Shown here: piece by piece, positions 7,599 through 14,357 of the stretch
Layout of the letters: the number at the start of each line of letters is the position of its first letter
Position numbering within the stretch: the stretch's first letter is position 1
Assembly (NCBI GenBank): GCA_964583605.1
Contig: CAZOWL010000104.1
Span: 1 to 14,412 of the forward strand
From: CAZOWL01 sp964583605
Lineage (GTDB): Bacteria; Pseudomonadota; Gammaproteobacteria; Chromatiales; Chromatiaceae
Direction of reading: 5' to 3'
DNA length: 14,412 nt
Notes under the pieces: model-generated
Told to the model about the DNA's origin: nothing
Seen by the model: the letters and a program-made list of their open reading frames with translations, nothing else
The model's database searches: none
Position numbers and translations under genes: made by a program

Positions 7599-7620
7599 GA
7601 TTGGCCAATCCTGGAGGTGA
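7599..7620 (+). promoter_or_regulatory. 12-bp palindrome beside a strong RBS
   Basis: GATTGGCCAATC (7599-7610) is a perfect 12-bp palindrome. Three bases later comes GGAGGTGA (7613-7620), an excellent Shine-Dalgarno sequence four bases before the ATG at 7625. The RBS decides the start of the dehydrogenase. The palindrome could be an operator, but that is only a guess. Confidence 0.5.
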
Positions 7621-7624
7621 GATC

Positions 7625-8338
7625 ATGTCGCGCATGCCGCTTGCAGTGGTAACGGGGGCCTACCGGGGACTCGGATTCGAGGCCTGTCGCGGCCTGGCCG
7701 AGCGGGGCTATAGCGTCGTGCTGACGGCGCGTCGGGCCGAGGCCGGGGAGCAGGCGGCAGAAGCCCTCAGAGGGGCCGGCCATGACGTCCGGTTCCATCA
7801 GCTCGATGTCACCGACGGCCTGTCGATCGAGCGCTTGGCTCGCTTCCTCGAGGAGGCATTCGGCCGCCTCGACGTCCTCGTGAACAACGCGGGCGTCTTC
7901 CCGGACCCGTCTTCCAGCTCAGGGGCGGCGAGCGTCTTCGCCTCTGACGCCGATGCACTGCGGGCCGGCTTCGAGACCAACACCATCGGTCCCCTCCGTC
8001 TCTGCCAGGCGTTGATCCCCTTGATGCAGGGTGAGGGGCGCATCGTCAACGTCAGCTCCGGTATGGGACAGCTCAGCGATATGAACGGCTGCTGTCCCGG
8101 CTATCGTCTGTCGAAGACGGCCCTCAACGCGGTGACGCGGATCTTCGCCGACGAGCTGCGCGGCACGGGCATCAAGATCAACTCCGTATGCCCCGGATGG
8201 GTCCGCACCGAGATGGGTGGGCCTGACGCCACGCTGTCACCGGCCGAGGGGGTGAAAGGCATCATCTGGGCCGCGACCCTGCCGCCGGACGGGCCGAGCG
8301 GCGGCTTCTTTCGTCATGGGGAGCCGATCCCCTGGTGA
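7625..8338 (+). CDS. Short-chain dehydrogenase/reductase (SDR)
   Basis: A 237-residue classical SDR oxidoreductase, resembling carbonyl-reductase-like members; substrate unknown. The nucleotide-binding motif TGAYRGLG is at residues 10-17, NNAG at 87-90, the catalytic Ser in VNVSSG at about 144-145, and YRLSK (Tyr160, Lys164). After it comes NSVCPGWVRTEMGG, the usual PG motif. Arginines after the second strand (TARRAEAG) suggest a preference for NADPH; this is an inference. I chose ATG 7625 over the in-frame ATG 7601 because of the strong RBS and because the longer form adds only MANPGGEI. The stop is followed by about 80 bases before the Slp gene. Confidence 0.92.
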   Translation: MSRMPLAVVTGAYRGLGFEACRGLAERGYSVVLTARRAEAGEQAAEALRGAGHDVRFHQLDVTDGLSIERLARFLEEAFGRLDVLVNNAGVFPDPSSSSGAASVFASDADALRAGFETNTIGPLRLCQALIPLMQGEGRIVNVSSGMGQLSDMNGCCPGYRLSKTALNAVTRIFADELRGTGIKINSVCPGWVRTEMGGPDATLSPAEGVKGIIWAATLPPDGPSGGFFRHGEPIPW

Positions 8339-8420
8339 TGTCAAGGTCACAGGTGCCGCAGTGCCCGCTCGCCCTCACGTCTCGCGCATGACAGGGGCCG
8401 AACGCGACCATTGCCGGCGG

Positions 8421-9053
8421 ATGACGGCCGTGGCTATCCGCGAGCCGAGCGGCGGCGTCTTGTCGAGCAGGCCCGCGAGCTGGCGCGTCAGGTCCACGCG
8501 GGATGGGATCTGGGCTAGCTGGCGATCTCTATTCGTCCTTTTCGTCCTCGCGGTGCCACTCGCCACGGGCTGTGCGACGCACATACCGCAAGCCATCCGT
8601 CAGGCGCCGACCGACAGCATTGCGGTTGCCGAGGCGCAGCGCAATCCGACCTCCCACGTCGGCCGGCCGGTGCGCTGGGGCGGGACCATTCTCGCCGTGC
8701 GGAACCAGCCGCGCGCGACCGAGATCGAGCTGCTCGCGCGCCCGCTGCGTGCGGCGGGCGAGCCGCTCGACGAGGCCGCTGGGCAAGGCCGTTTCCTGGC
8801 CGAGATTCCGAGGTTCCTTGATCCCGCAGAATACCCGGAGGGCCGGTCGCTCACGCTCCGCGGGCGCTTGGCACGGGTCGAGACTCGACCGGTCGGCGAG
8901 TATCCTTATCGCTATCCGGTCGTGGTGGCCGAGGAATGGTATTTGTGGCCGCAGGCACCAGACACCGTCTATGTAACCCCACATCCGTTCTTTCATCCCT
9001 GGTACGATCCTTGGTATTTCTACGGCCGGCGCCCCTGGTATCATCCTTGGTAA
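8421..9053 (+). CDS. Slp-family outer membrane lipoprotein, first copy
   Basis: An Slp-type (starvation lipoprotein) protein, probably anchored in the outer membrane; the role of the family is poorly known. The hydrophobic segment LFVLFVLAVPLATGC ends in a lipobox with Cys at about 51. The family signature follows: VGRPVRWGGTILAVRN, then TEIELLARPL, GRFLAEIPRFLDP, LTLRGRL, and YPVVVAEEWYLWP. The C-terminus is rich in Trp, Tyr, Pro and His (HPWYDPWY, RRPWYHPW), which other Slp proteins also show. The start is uncertain: the frame is open from 8316, and ATG 8388, ATG 8421 and TTG 8460 are candidates, none with a good RBS. The next gene, 27 bases on, is a paralogue. Confidence 0.85.
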   Translation: MTAVAIREPSGGVLSSRPASWRVRSTRDGIWASWRSLFVLFVLAVPLATGCATHIPQAIRQAPTDSIAVAEAQRNPTSHVGRPVRWGGTILAVRNQPRATEIELLARPLRAAGEPLDEAAGQGRFLAEIPRFLDPAEYPEGRSLTLRGRLARVETRPVGEYPYRYPVVVAEEWYLWPQAPDTVYVTPHPFFHPWYDPWYFYGRRPWYHPW

Positions 9054-9080
9054 CCATCGGGGAGCGAAGAAAGGCGGAGC

Positions 9081-9671
9081 GTGTCTTTGTACGAGCATCA
9101 TCTCCGCAGGGCGCACGGACGCCGCCCAGGAATCCGCTTGCGCGGTCCATTGGTCGCCCTGCTCGTCGGGCTTCAGCTGCTAGCCGGCTGCGCGACGACG
9201 GACTGCGCGACCGCGCTCGGAGATCGGAGCATCACACCCGCTGCCGCCGCGGCCGCTCCGCACTACGCCGGCCGCTTGGTGCAGTGGGGCGGCGTCCTTA
9301 TCGAGGCACGGAACCTCCACGACCACACCGAGCTGGAGGTCCTCGGCTACCCACTCGGGGAATGTGCCCAACCGCGGCTGCAGACCTCGTCGATCGGCCG
9401 TTTCGTCATCGTTCGTCCCGGCTACTTGGAGACGGCGGACCTGGCGCCGGGGCGCCTGATCACTGCGACTGGTTGCATCCTCGGCGCCGAGGCGGGCACG
9501 GTCGGCGACACGGCCTACCGGTTTGCGTTGTTGGAGAGCTACAAGCCCTACATCTGGCCCGCCGAGCCGGAGGACCATGCCTCGGTCGCGATCCCGGTGC
9601 GGCCTTGGGTGTCGATTGGGATCGGCAGCGGTCGCGGTGGTGTCGGCGGCGGGATCGGCGTGTCCTTCTGA
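9081..9671 (+). CDS. Slp-family outer membrane lipoprotein, second copy
   Basis: A 196-residue Slp-type lipoprotein starting with GTG. Signal peptide and lipobox are clear: PLVALLVGLQLLAGC with Cys37. The diagnostic block GRLVQWGGVLIEARN followed by TELEVLGYPL aligns directly with the first copy (WGG, RN, T-E, PL), as does GRFVIVRPGYL. The C-terminal tail differs: it is glycine-rich (IGIGSGRGGVGGGIGVSF) rather than Trp/Pro/His-rich. The two genes are therefore an old tandem duplication whose tails diverged. It is followed 13 bases later by serB, so it probably shares a transcript with it. Confidence 0.86.
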   Translation: MSLYEHHLRRAHGRRPGIRLRGPLVALLVGLQLLAGCATTDCATALGDRSITPAAAAAAPHYAGRLVQWGGVLIEARNLHDHTELEVLGYPLGECAQPRLQTSSIGRFVIVRPGYLETADLAPGRLITATGCILGAEAGTVGDTAYRFALLESYKPYIWPAEPEDHASVAIPVRPWVSIGIGSGRGGVGGGIGVSF

Positions 9672-9684
9672 GAGATCGGCCGCG

Positions 9685-10926
9685 GTGAGTGAGATCGTCC
9701 TCATCAATGTCAGCGGGCACGATCGCCCAGGCATCACGGCGAAGCTGACGCATATTCTGGGACGCTACGAGATCCCCGTACTCGATATCGGCCAATCGGT
9801 CATCCACGATAGCCTGGCCTTGGGGCTGCTGGTCGAGCTACCAGAGGACTCGGCCTCCTGTGCCGTCTTCAAGGACCTGCTGTTCGCCGCGCACGGGCTC
9901 GGGCTGCACGTCCGCTTCACGCCGATCCCCGCCACGGACTACGAGGCATGGGTCCAGGAGCAGGGCCAGCCGCGGCACATCCTGACCCTGTTGGGGCGGG
10001 AGATTCGCGCGCCGCACCTGGCGGAGGTCGCCCAAGTCGTCGCCGATTATGGTCTCAACATCGATCAGATCACCCGGCTAACCGGGCGCATCTCCCGAAC
10101 CGCTCTGCCGGCATCTCGGCCAGCATCGGTTGAGCTCTCCCTGCGCGGCCAGGTCGCCGATCTCGCAGCCCTGCATGGCGCCTTTCTGCGGCTCGGGCAG
10201 GCCATGGCCGTCGATGTCGCGGTCCAGGAGGATGACATCTTCCGCCGTAACCGGCGCCTCGTGTGCTTTGACATGGACTCGACGCTGATCCAGGCCGAGG
10301 TGATCGACGAGCTGGCCGCAGCGGCCGGTGTCGGCGAGGAGGTCGCGAGTATCACGGCCGCGGCGATGCGCGGCGAGCTCGATTTTCAGGCGAGCTTCCG
10401 CCGCCGTCTGGCACTGCTGAAGGGCCTCGATGCGCGGGTCTTAGCCGATATCGCTGACCGCCTCCCGATCACCGAGGGGGCCGACCGTCTCATTGCGAGT
10501 CTCAGGCATCTGGGCTACAAGATCGCGATCCTCTCGGGCGGCTTCCGCTACTTTGCCGAGCATCTGCAGGCCCGCTTCGGCATCGACTACGTCTACGCCA
10601 ATCAGCTCGAGGTGCGCGATGGCCGTCTGACCGGGGAGGTCGTTGGCGAGATCGTTGACGGTGCGCGCAAGGCCGAGCTGTTGCGCGAGATCGCTGCCCG
10701 CGAGGGGATCCGCCTCGAGCAGGTCATTGCCGTCGGCGATGGCGCCAACGACCTCCCGATGTTGAGCATCGCCGGCCTCGGCATCGCCTTTCACGCGAAG
10801 CCGATCGTCCAGGAGCGCGCCCGGCACTCGATCGCCACCGTCGGCCTCGACGGCATCCTCTACCTGCTCGGCATGCGCGATCGGGATCTTGCCGAGCTGG
10901 CTGCAAACTCGGCCCGTGGCTCGTAG
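9685..10926 (+). CDS. serB: Phosphoserine phosphatase with two N-terminal ACT domains
   Basis: Last step of serine synthesis: phosphoserine plus water gives serine and phosphate. The 413-residue protein is longer than E. coli SerB (322) and resembles the roughly 410-residue two-ACT form. ACT domain 1 is at about residues 3-75 (SEIVLINVSGHDRPGITAKL), ACT 2 at about 92-170 (RHILTLLGREI). The HAD core follows: FDMDSTL with Asp196 and Asp198, ILSGGF (motif II), and GDGANDLPM (about 351-359). The ACT domains suggest feedback control by serine, as known for related enzymes. The GTG at 9685 gives the natural N-terminus SEIVLINVSG; ORF sequence upstream does not belong. It sits 13 bases after the second Slp gene. 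Confidence 0.95.
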   Translation: MSEIVLINVSGHDRPGITAKLTHILGRYEIPVLDIGQSVIHDSLALGLLVELPEDSASCAVFKDLLFAAHGLGLHVRFTPIPATDYEAWVQEQGQPRHILTLLGREIRAPHLAEVAQVVADYGLNIDQITRLTGRISRTALPASRPASVELSLRGQVADLAALHGAFLRLGQAMAVDVAVQEDDIFRRNRRLVCFDMDSTLIQAEVIDELAAAAGVGEEVASITAAAMRGELDFQASFRRRLALLKGLDARVLADIADRLPITEGADRLIASLRHLGYKIAILSGGFRYFAEHLQARFGIDYVYANQLEVRDGRLTGEVVGEIVDGARKAELLREIAAREGIRLEQVIAVGDGANDLPMLSIAGLGIAFHAKPIVQERARHSIATVGLDGILYLLGMRDRDLAELAANSARGS

Positions 10927-10951
10927 GTTGGGGTGAGGCACGAACCCCAAC
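10927..10951. terminator. Hairpin after serB, terminator-like intergenic repeat
   Basis: GTTGGGGT (10927-10934) pairs perfectly with ACCCCAAC (10944-10951) around a 9-base loop, starting right at the serB stop. No T-run follows, so it is not a classical intrinsic terminator. Similar GGTTGGGGT...ACCCCAAC elements are scattered through many gammaproteobacterial genomes. It lies in the convergent gap between serB and the barrel gene and could end transcripts from both sides. Confidence 0.6.
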
Positions 10952-11063
10952 AAACAGCTATGCCGTGTACCGCAGTCCATTGCAGCATCGAGCCCTCCGC
11001 ATTGAACGGATGGACCGCTGTGTCAACGACGTCGATAGGGAGGCATCCTTAGTCGGTCGGCGG

Positions 11064-11816
11064 TCAGAAGAAGATGCTCACTCCGGTGACCAGCACGTTG
11101 CGGTTCGCCCAGTCATCGCCGACACGGAACCGGTTCCAACGATAGCCGAGCTTGAGCTTCACACCTTTGACGGGCCGCCAGGCAAGCCCGCCGCCGAGCC
11201 AGTTGGCCTCGAGACGGCCGGCGTTGATGCCGTAGAAGACCTCTTCTTCGAGGTAGGGCTTGAGGCCGAGCGGCGTCAGCCGCCACGGCGCCTCGACGGT
11301 GAGCTCGTTTCGCAGCCGGATGTCGTCGTCGCGCCAGTCGAAGTAGCGGAGCTCCGCGCGCAGCCGATTGGTGACACGAAACCCGCTGAGCTGATCGGCA
11401 AAATAACCTTCTAACATCAGCCGGTCTTCCGACTGCCAGTCGTCCGAAAGACGGAGCCAGGCGCGCCGGTAACCGAGCCGACCGCTGAATCGCGGCGTGA
11501 GCTGATAGCCGATCGAGGCGCCAGTGTAGCCGAGGAATGGGTCACCGAAATCGTCGCGCGATGCGATGTTGGAGCGTGAAATCACGAACCAGTCGCCGGC
11601 TAGCGGCGCCTTCAGCAGCAAGTTGTAGCTGCCGCCAGCGTCCTGGGCCGACCAGGCAGGGGCCGTGACGAGCAGCGCCCCGAGCGCGGCCAGCGCTCGT
11701 CGCCTAACGCCCCCAGGCTGGCCTTGCTCGGCAGTGCTCGGCGCGCGCCGCCGAGCGCTGGCCGCACCGGCCAGGCCCCGCACCCCCTTCGTGGAGCGGC
11801 TCCAGACTCGAAGCAT
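11064..11816 (-). CDS. DUF2490-type outer-membrane beta-barrel protein
   Basis: The mature part looks like a DUF2490 outer-membrane barrel of about 190 residues: alternating amphipathic strands with many Tyr, Trp and Arg, as in LGYTGASIGYQLTPRFSGRL, FRVTNRLRAELRYFDWR, LNELTVEAPW-like segments and LKLGYRWNRFRVG. It ends in SIFF, the aromatic end used by outer-membrane proteins for assembly. A signal peptide hydrophobic core (ALAALGALLVTAPAWSA) precedes it. The role is unknown. The start is unclear: the nearest in-frame candidates are ATG 11816 and GTG 11783, both giving an unusually long Arg-rich lead before the signal, and neither with a good RBS. The gene is convergent with serB and divergent from the BLUF gene. 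Confidence 0.75.
   Translation of the reverse strand: MLRVWSRSTKGVRGLAGAASARRRAPSTAEQGQPGGVRRRALAALGALLVTAPAWSAQDAGGSYNLLLKAPLAGDWFVISRSNIASRDDFGDPFLGYTGASIGYQLTPRFSGRLGYRRAWLRLSDDWQSEDRLMLEGYFADQLSGFRVTNRLRAELRYFDWRDDDIRLRNELTVEAPWRLTPLGLKPYLEEEVFYGINAGRLEANWLGGGLAWRPVKGVKLKLGYRWNRFRVGDDWANRNVLVTGVSIFF
11733..11759. repeat. Strong hairpin upstream of the barrel signal peptide
   Basis: AGTGCTCGGC (11733-11742) pairs with GCCGAGCGCT (11750-11759) at 9 of 10 positions, the exception being a possible G-T pair, with a 7-base loop. TGCTCGGC also occurs directly repeated at 11725-11732 and 11735-11742. It sits inside the doubtful N-terminal extension of the barrel protein, so it may really be leader RNA. 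Confidence 0.5.
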
Positions 11817-11825
11817 CGGCATCAT

Positions 11826-12284
11826 CCGTATCGGCCAGTTCTGCGCCGTCTGCGCGCGTGGCGCCACGAGGCGTCGCAATACAATAGGGCGCGTGACTGG
11901 CAGAACATCAGGTGCTTGCTCGGCTGCCTGCCGCGGCCGTGGGATCACCGCTCGCGACCGCGATCATGGACCTGGGGGAGCGACGCCTCCCGGGAATTGC
12001 TCGCTCCGCCGGCCTGTTTTTCCTTCGGAGCTGCAGCATACTTGACTGGCGCGGCGTTTGCCGTCATCTGTCCCAAAGACAGAGGGAATGCCGCCAAAGC
12101 GACCGGCGCGTCTGCCCACGGGAGGGCTGTCATCGCGAGATTCCCTGCCTGAAAATGCCCCGATGGCCGCAGGGCTTTTGAGGGTCAGCCCGACGGTCCA
12201 CGGGACAGCCTGGCCTGCTGTATGCGCCCGACCTTCGATCGGGTTAACGAGACATTGAGCAGTCGCTTGCGATAGAGGCGCAAC
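11826..12284. other. Divergent intergenic region, barrel gene and BLUF gene
   Basis: About 460 bases without a credible gene. The promoters of the barrel gene and of the BLUF gene should both lie here, but I could not identify convincing -35/-10 boxes. Close to the BLUF start, AGAGG at 12274-12278 is a good ribosome binding site. A weak 5-bp stem (CCCGA/TCGGG, 12227-12243) is the only small structure I noted. Open frames crossing the region have no recognisable product. Confidence 0.5.
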
Positions 12285-12899
12285 ATGATCCAAATATCCT
12301 ATGTCAGCCAGAGCAAGAAGCCGTTGTCGTCCGAGGAGCTTCTGGCGCTCCTCCTGCAGTTTCGGGCAAACAACGAGGCGCGTGGCGTCACAGGGATGCT
12401 GCTTTACTGCAACGGCACCTTCCTGCAGGTGATCGAGGGCGAGGATCAGGTCGTCGCTGATCTATTCGCGCGGATCCAAAAGGACTCGCGGCACGAGAGT
12501 ATCCAGATGCTGAGTCGCAGATCGATCGAGAGTCGCGAGTACGCCGATTGGAGCATGGGCTTCGAGCGGGTGACCGACGAAAGACTCAAGAGCGTGAAGG
12601 GCTTGAAGGACTTCTCCTCTGAGGACTTCAACTTCGAGTACCTCGCCGGGAACGAGCCGGTCGTCGCCGCGCTGATGGAGCACTTCCGCGAGCCCCATTT
12701 CGATCAGCTGATCGGGGAGATATACGCCAAGGACAAGGTCATCGACCACCTCAAGAACGCGCTGGCGCAGGTCAGGGACCGTGCGCAGATCGCGCGACTC
12801 GCGCTCGAGAGCTTGACCGAAGCCACGCGCAAGGGCAGGCCTTCGGAGTCGCTCGTGCAGATGTGCGAAGCCACGATCGAGTCGCTGAGGCCGCACTGA
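12285..12899 (+). CDS. BLUF-domain blue-light photoreceptor
   Basis: A flavin (FAD)-binding blue-light sensor, 204 residues. The BLUF domain covers about residues 1-95 with the photochemistry residues visible: Tyr6 in ISYVSQS, Asn30 in NNEARGVTGMLLY, Gln48 in FLQVIEGE, and Trp89/Met91 in DWSMGF. These correspond to Tyr21, Asn45, Gln63, Trp104 and Met106 in AppA. Light rearranges the Tyr-Gln-flavin hydrogen bonds and changes a partner. No EAL, GGDEF or other catalytic output is attached. The remaining 110 residues are mostly helical, with a possible coiled coil at about 148-185 (DKVIDHLKNALAQVRDRAQI), suited to binding a partner protein. ATG at 12285 has an AGAGG box six bases upstream. It converges with amtB. 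Confidence 0.92.
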   Translation: MIQISYVSQSKKPLSSEELLALLLQFRANNEARGVTGMLLYCNGTFLQVIEGEDQVVADLFARIQKDSRHESIQMLSRRSIESREYADWSMGFERVTDERLKSVKGLKDFSSEDFNFEYLAGNEPVVAALMEHFREPHFDQLIGEIYAKDKVIDHLKNALAQVRDRAQIARLALESLTEATRKGRPSESLVQMCEATIESLRPH

Positions 12900-12999
12900 A
12901 GCAGATCTTCATGGACCTCCTGGACCCGGTGGGCCTTGCGGCTCCCGGCTAGCCCCGGGGGCGGGTAGAGGAAGAAATGGCGCGCTGATCTGCGTCGGA

Positions 13000-13027
13000 C
13001 TGGGGACGCAATGGCTCGCGTCCCCAG
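13000..13027. terminator. Perfect 10-bp hairpin between convergent BLUF and amtB
   Basis: CTGGGGACGC (13000-13009) and GCGTCCCCAG (13018-13027) form a perfect 10-bp stem with an 8-base loop. It lies in the convergent gap downstream of both the BLUF gene and amtB, as a bidirectional terminator would. There is no T-run on either side, so termination by this structure alone is uncertain. Confidence 0.6.
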
Positions 13028-13061
13028 CCAACACCCTCGGCGGGAAGACGCTCGCCGGTCT

Positions 13062-14276
13062 CTAGAGTACGTAGCCGCGTTCCTCGTGCAGGGCGATATC
13101 CAGCCCGCCGATCTCGTCCTCGCGACCGACGCGCAGGCCGACCAGAAGGTCGACGATCTTCAGCAGCACGAACGTGATCACCGCGGTATAACCGACGGTC
13201 GCAGCCACGCCAATCGCTTGAATGGAGAGCTGCTGGCCGATGCTGTCGACGCCGGAGGCGAAGCCCTGACCGCTGAAGATGCCGAGCTGTGTCGAGGCGA
13301 AGATCCCGGCTGCGAGGGTGCCGAGGATCCCGCCCACGCCATGCACGGGAAACACGTCGAGCGAGTCGTCGACCTTGAGCACCCGCTTCAGGAACTGCGT
13401 GGCACTGAAGCAGGCGACCCCAGCAACGGCACCGATCACGACAGCACCGGCCGGACCGACGAACCCCGAGGCGGGCGTGATTGTGCCGAGTCCCGCGACC
13501 ATGCCGGTGACGATACCGAGGCCGAACCAACCGACCCAGAGCATCCCGGCGCCGGTGACCGCCATCGTCATGTTGTGCGGCGGCATCGGGGATTGCTGAA
13601 AGCCGTCGCGCTTGCCGATCACGAGGGCCGCGACCAGCGCCGCCACGCCGGCGGTGATGTGTACGACGGTACCGCCGGCAAAGTCCAGCAGCCCCATCTG
13701 GCCGAGCCATCCGCCGCCCCAGACCCAATGGGCGACGGGGACATAGACGGCCGTCATCCAGAGGGCGGTGAACAGCATCATCGCCGAGAATTTCATGCGC
13801 TCAGCGAAACCGCCAACGACGAGCGCAGGCGTGATGATCGCGAAGGTCAGCTGGAACATCGCGAACACCGTCTCCGGGATATCGCCGGTCAGCGAATCAA
13901 CGCTTACCCCGCCCATGAAGGCCTTCTCGAGACTGCCAAGCCAATCGCCGCTGCCCCCAAATGCCAGGCTATAGGCGTAACCGAACCAGAGTAGCGAGAC
14001 CAGGCAGGTGATGGCGAAGCACTGCATCAGTACCGAGAGCACGTTCTTCGCCCGCACCAGGCCGCCGTAGAAGAGCGACAGGCCGGGTAGGGTCATGAAG
14101 AGCACCAAGGCCGTCGAGGTTAGCACCCAAGCCGTATTGCCGAAATCTGGGCCGGGCGCTGCTTGTGCCCAGGCGATGCCGGGCAGGGATACGCCGAGCG
14201 AGACGAGCAAGAGGCCGGCTCCCCGCAGCCTGTTCTGGTGCATCGAGAGCATTCTTCGTGTCGTGATCTGAATCAT
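13062..14276 (-). CDS. amtB: AmtB-type ammonium transporter, with an internal deletion
   Basis: Ammonium transporter of the Amt/MEP/Rh family in the inner membrane. It has a signal peptide (cleavage near AWAQA, about residue 37), then TM1 with STALVLFMTLPG and GLSLFYGGLV. Both pore histidines are kept: GTVVHITAG (His206) and VFPVHGVGG (His312). DFAGG, PHNMTM, and GFAERMKFSA are also present, and the C-terminus ends GLD...HEERGYVL. At 404 residues it is shorter than expected. Between WVGWFG (about 252) and LGIVTGMVAGLGTITPASG the family normally has about 48 more residues: the end of TM6, all of TM7 and the loop to TM8. I see them missing, in frame. No glnK gene lies beside it. Start ATG 14276 is chosen for its signal peptide. 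Confidence 0.93.
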   Translation of the reverse strand: MIQITTRRMLSMHQNRLRGAGLLLVSLGVSLPGIAWAQAAPGPDFGNTAWVLTSTALVLFMTLPGLSLFYGGLVRAKNVLSVLMQCFAITCLVSLLWFGYAYSLAFGGSGDWLGSLEKAFMGGVSVDSLTGDIPETVFAMFQLTFAIITPALVVGGFAERMKFSAMMLFTALWMTAVYVPVAHWVWGGGWLGQMGLLDFAGGTVVHITAGVAALVAALVIGKRDGFQQSPMPPHNMTMAVTGAGMLWVGWFGLGIVTGMVAGLGTITPASGFVGPAGAVVIGAVAGVACFSATQFLKRVLKVDDSLDVFPVHGVGGILGTLAAGIFASTQLGIFSGQGFASGVDSIGQQLSIQAIGVAATVGYTAVITFVLLKIVDLLVGLRVGREDEIGGLDIALHEERGYVL

Positions 14277-14297
14277 CGTTGCCCTACTATTGAACAG

Positions 14298-14320
14298 CGG
14301 AGCCCCACCTTGGGGCTCCG
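14298..14320 (-). promoter_or_regulatory. Leader hairpin of amtB mRNA
   Basis: CGGAGCCCCA (14298-14307) pairs perfectly with TGGGGCTCCG (14311-14320) around a 3-base loop. It starts about three bases after the transcription start predicted from the sigma-54 promoter, so it would form the very 5' end of the amtB transcript. It ends about 21 bases before the ATG. It probably stabilises the mRNA, or could influence translation; neither is shown. Confidence 0.65.
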
Positions 14321-14334
14321 CCGCCTGGGCGTGG

Positions 14335-14349
14335 GCATTTTTTGGGCCA
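14335..14349 (-). promoter_or_regulatory. Sigma-54 (RpoN) promoter of amtB
   Basis: On the minus strand the sequence reads TGGCCCAAAAAATGC. The RpoN consensus is TGGCAC, five bases, TTGC. Here the invariant GG and GC are both present at the required spacing (12 bases from GG to GC), with only two mismatches (A to C, T to A). The predicted start is near 14323, some 46 bases before the ATG. NtrC-dependent sigma-54 control of amtB is well known, which supports the call. I saw no convincing NtrC site; it should lie beyond 14360 and may be outside the window. Confidence 0.72.
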
Positions 14350-14357
14350 CGATAGAA

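Noticed and set aside
8316..8420. N-terminal extension of the first Slp gene overlapping the SDR stop
   Set aside because: The extension has no signal-peptide character and the family starts near the hydrophobic segment; an overlap is unnecessary.
14298..14343. Intrinsic terminator read on the plus strand (hairpin plus T6)
   Set aside because: The T-run is 17 bases after the stem, too far, and the run is the A-tract of the sigma-54 promoter on the other strand.
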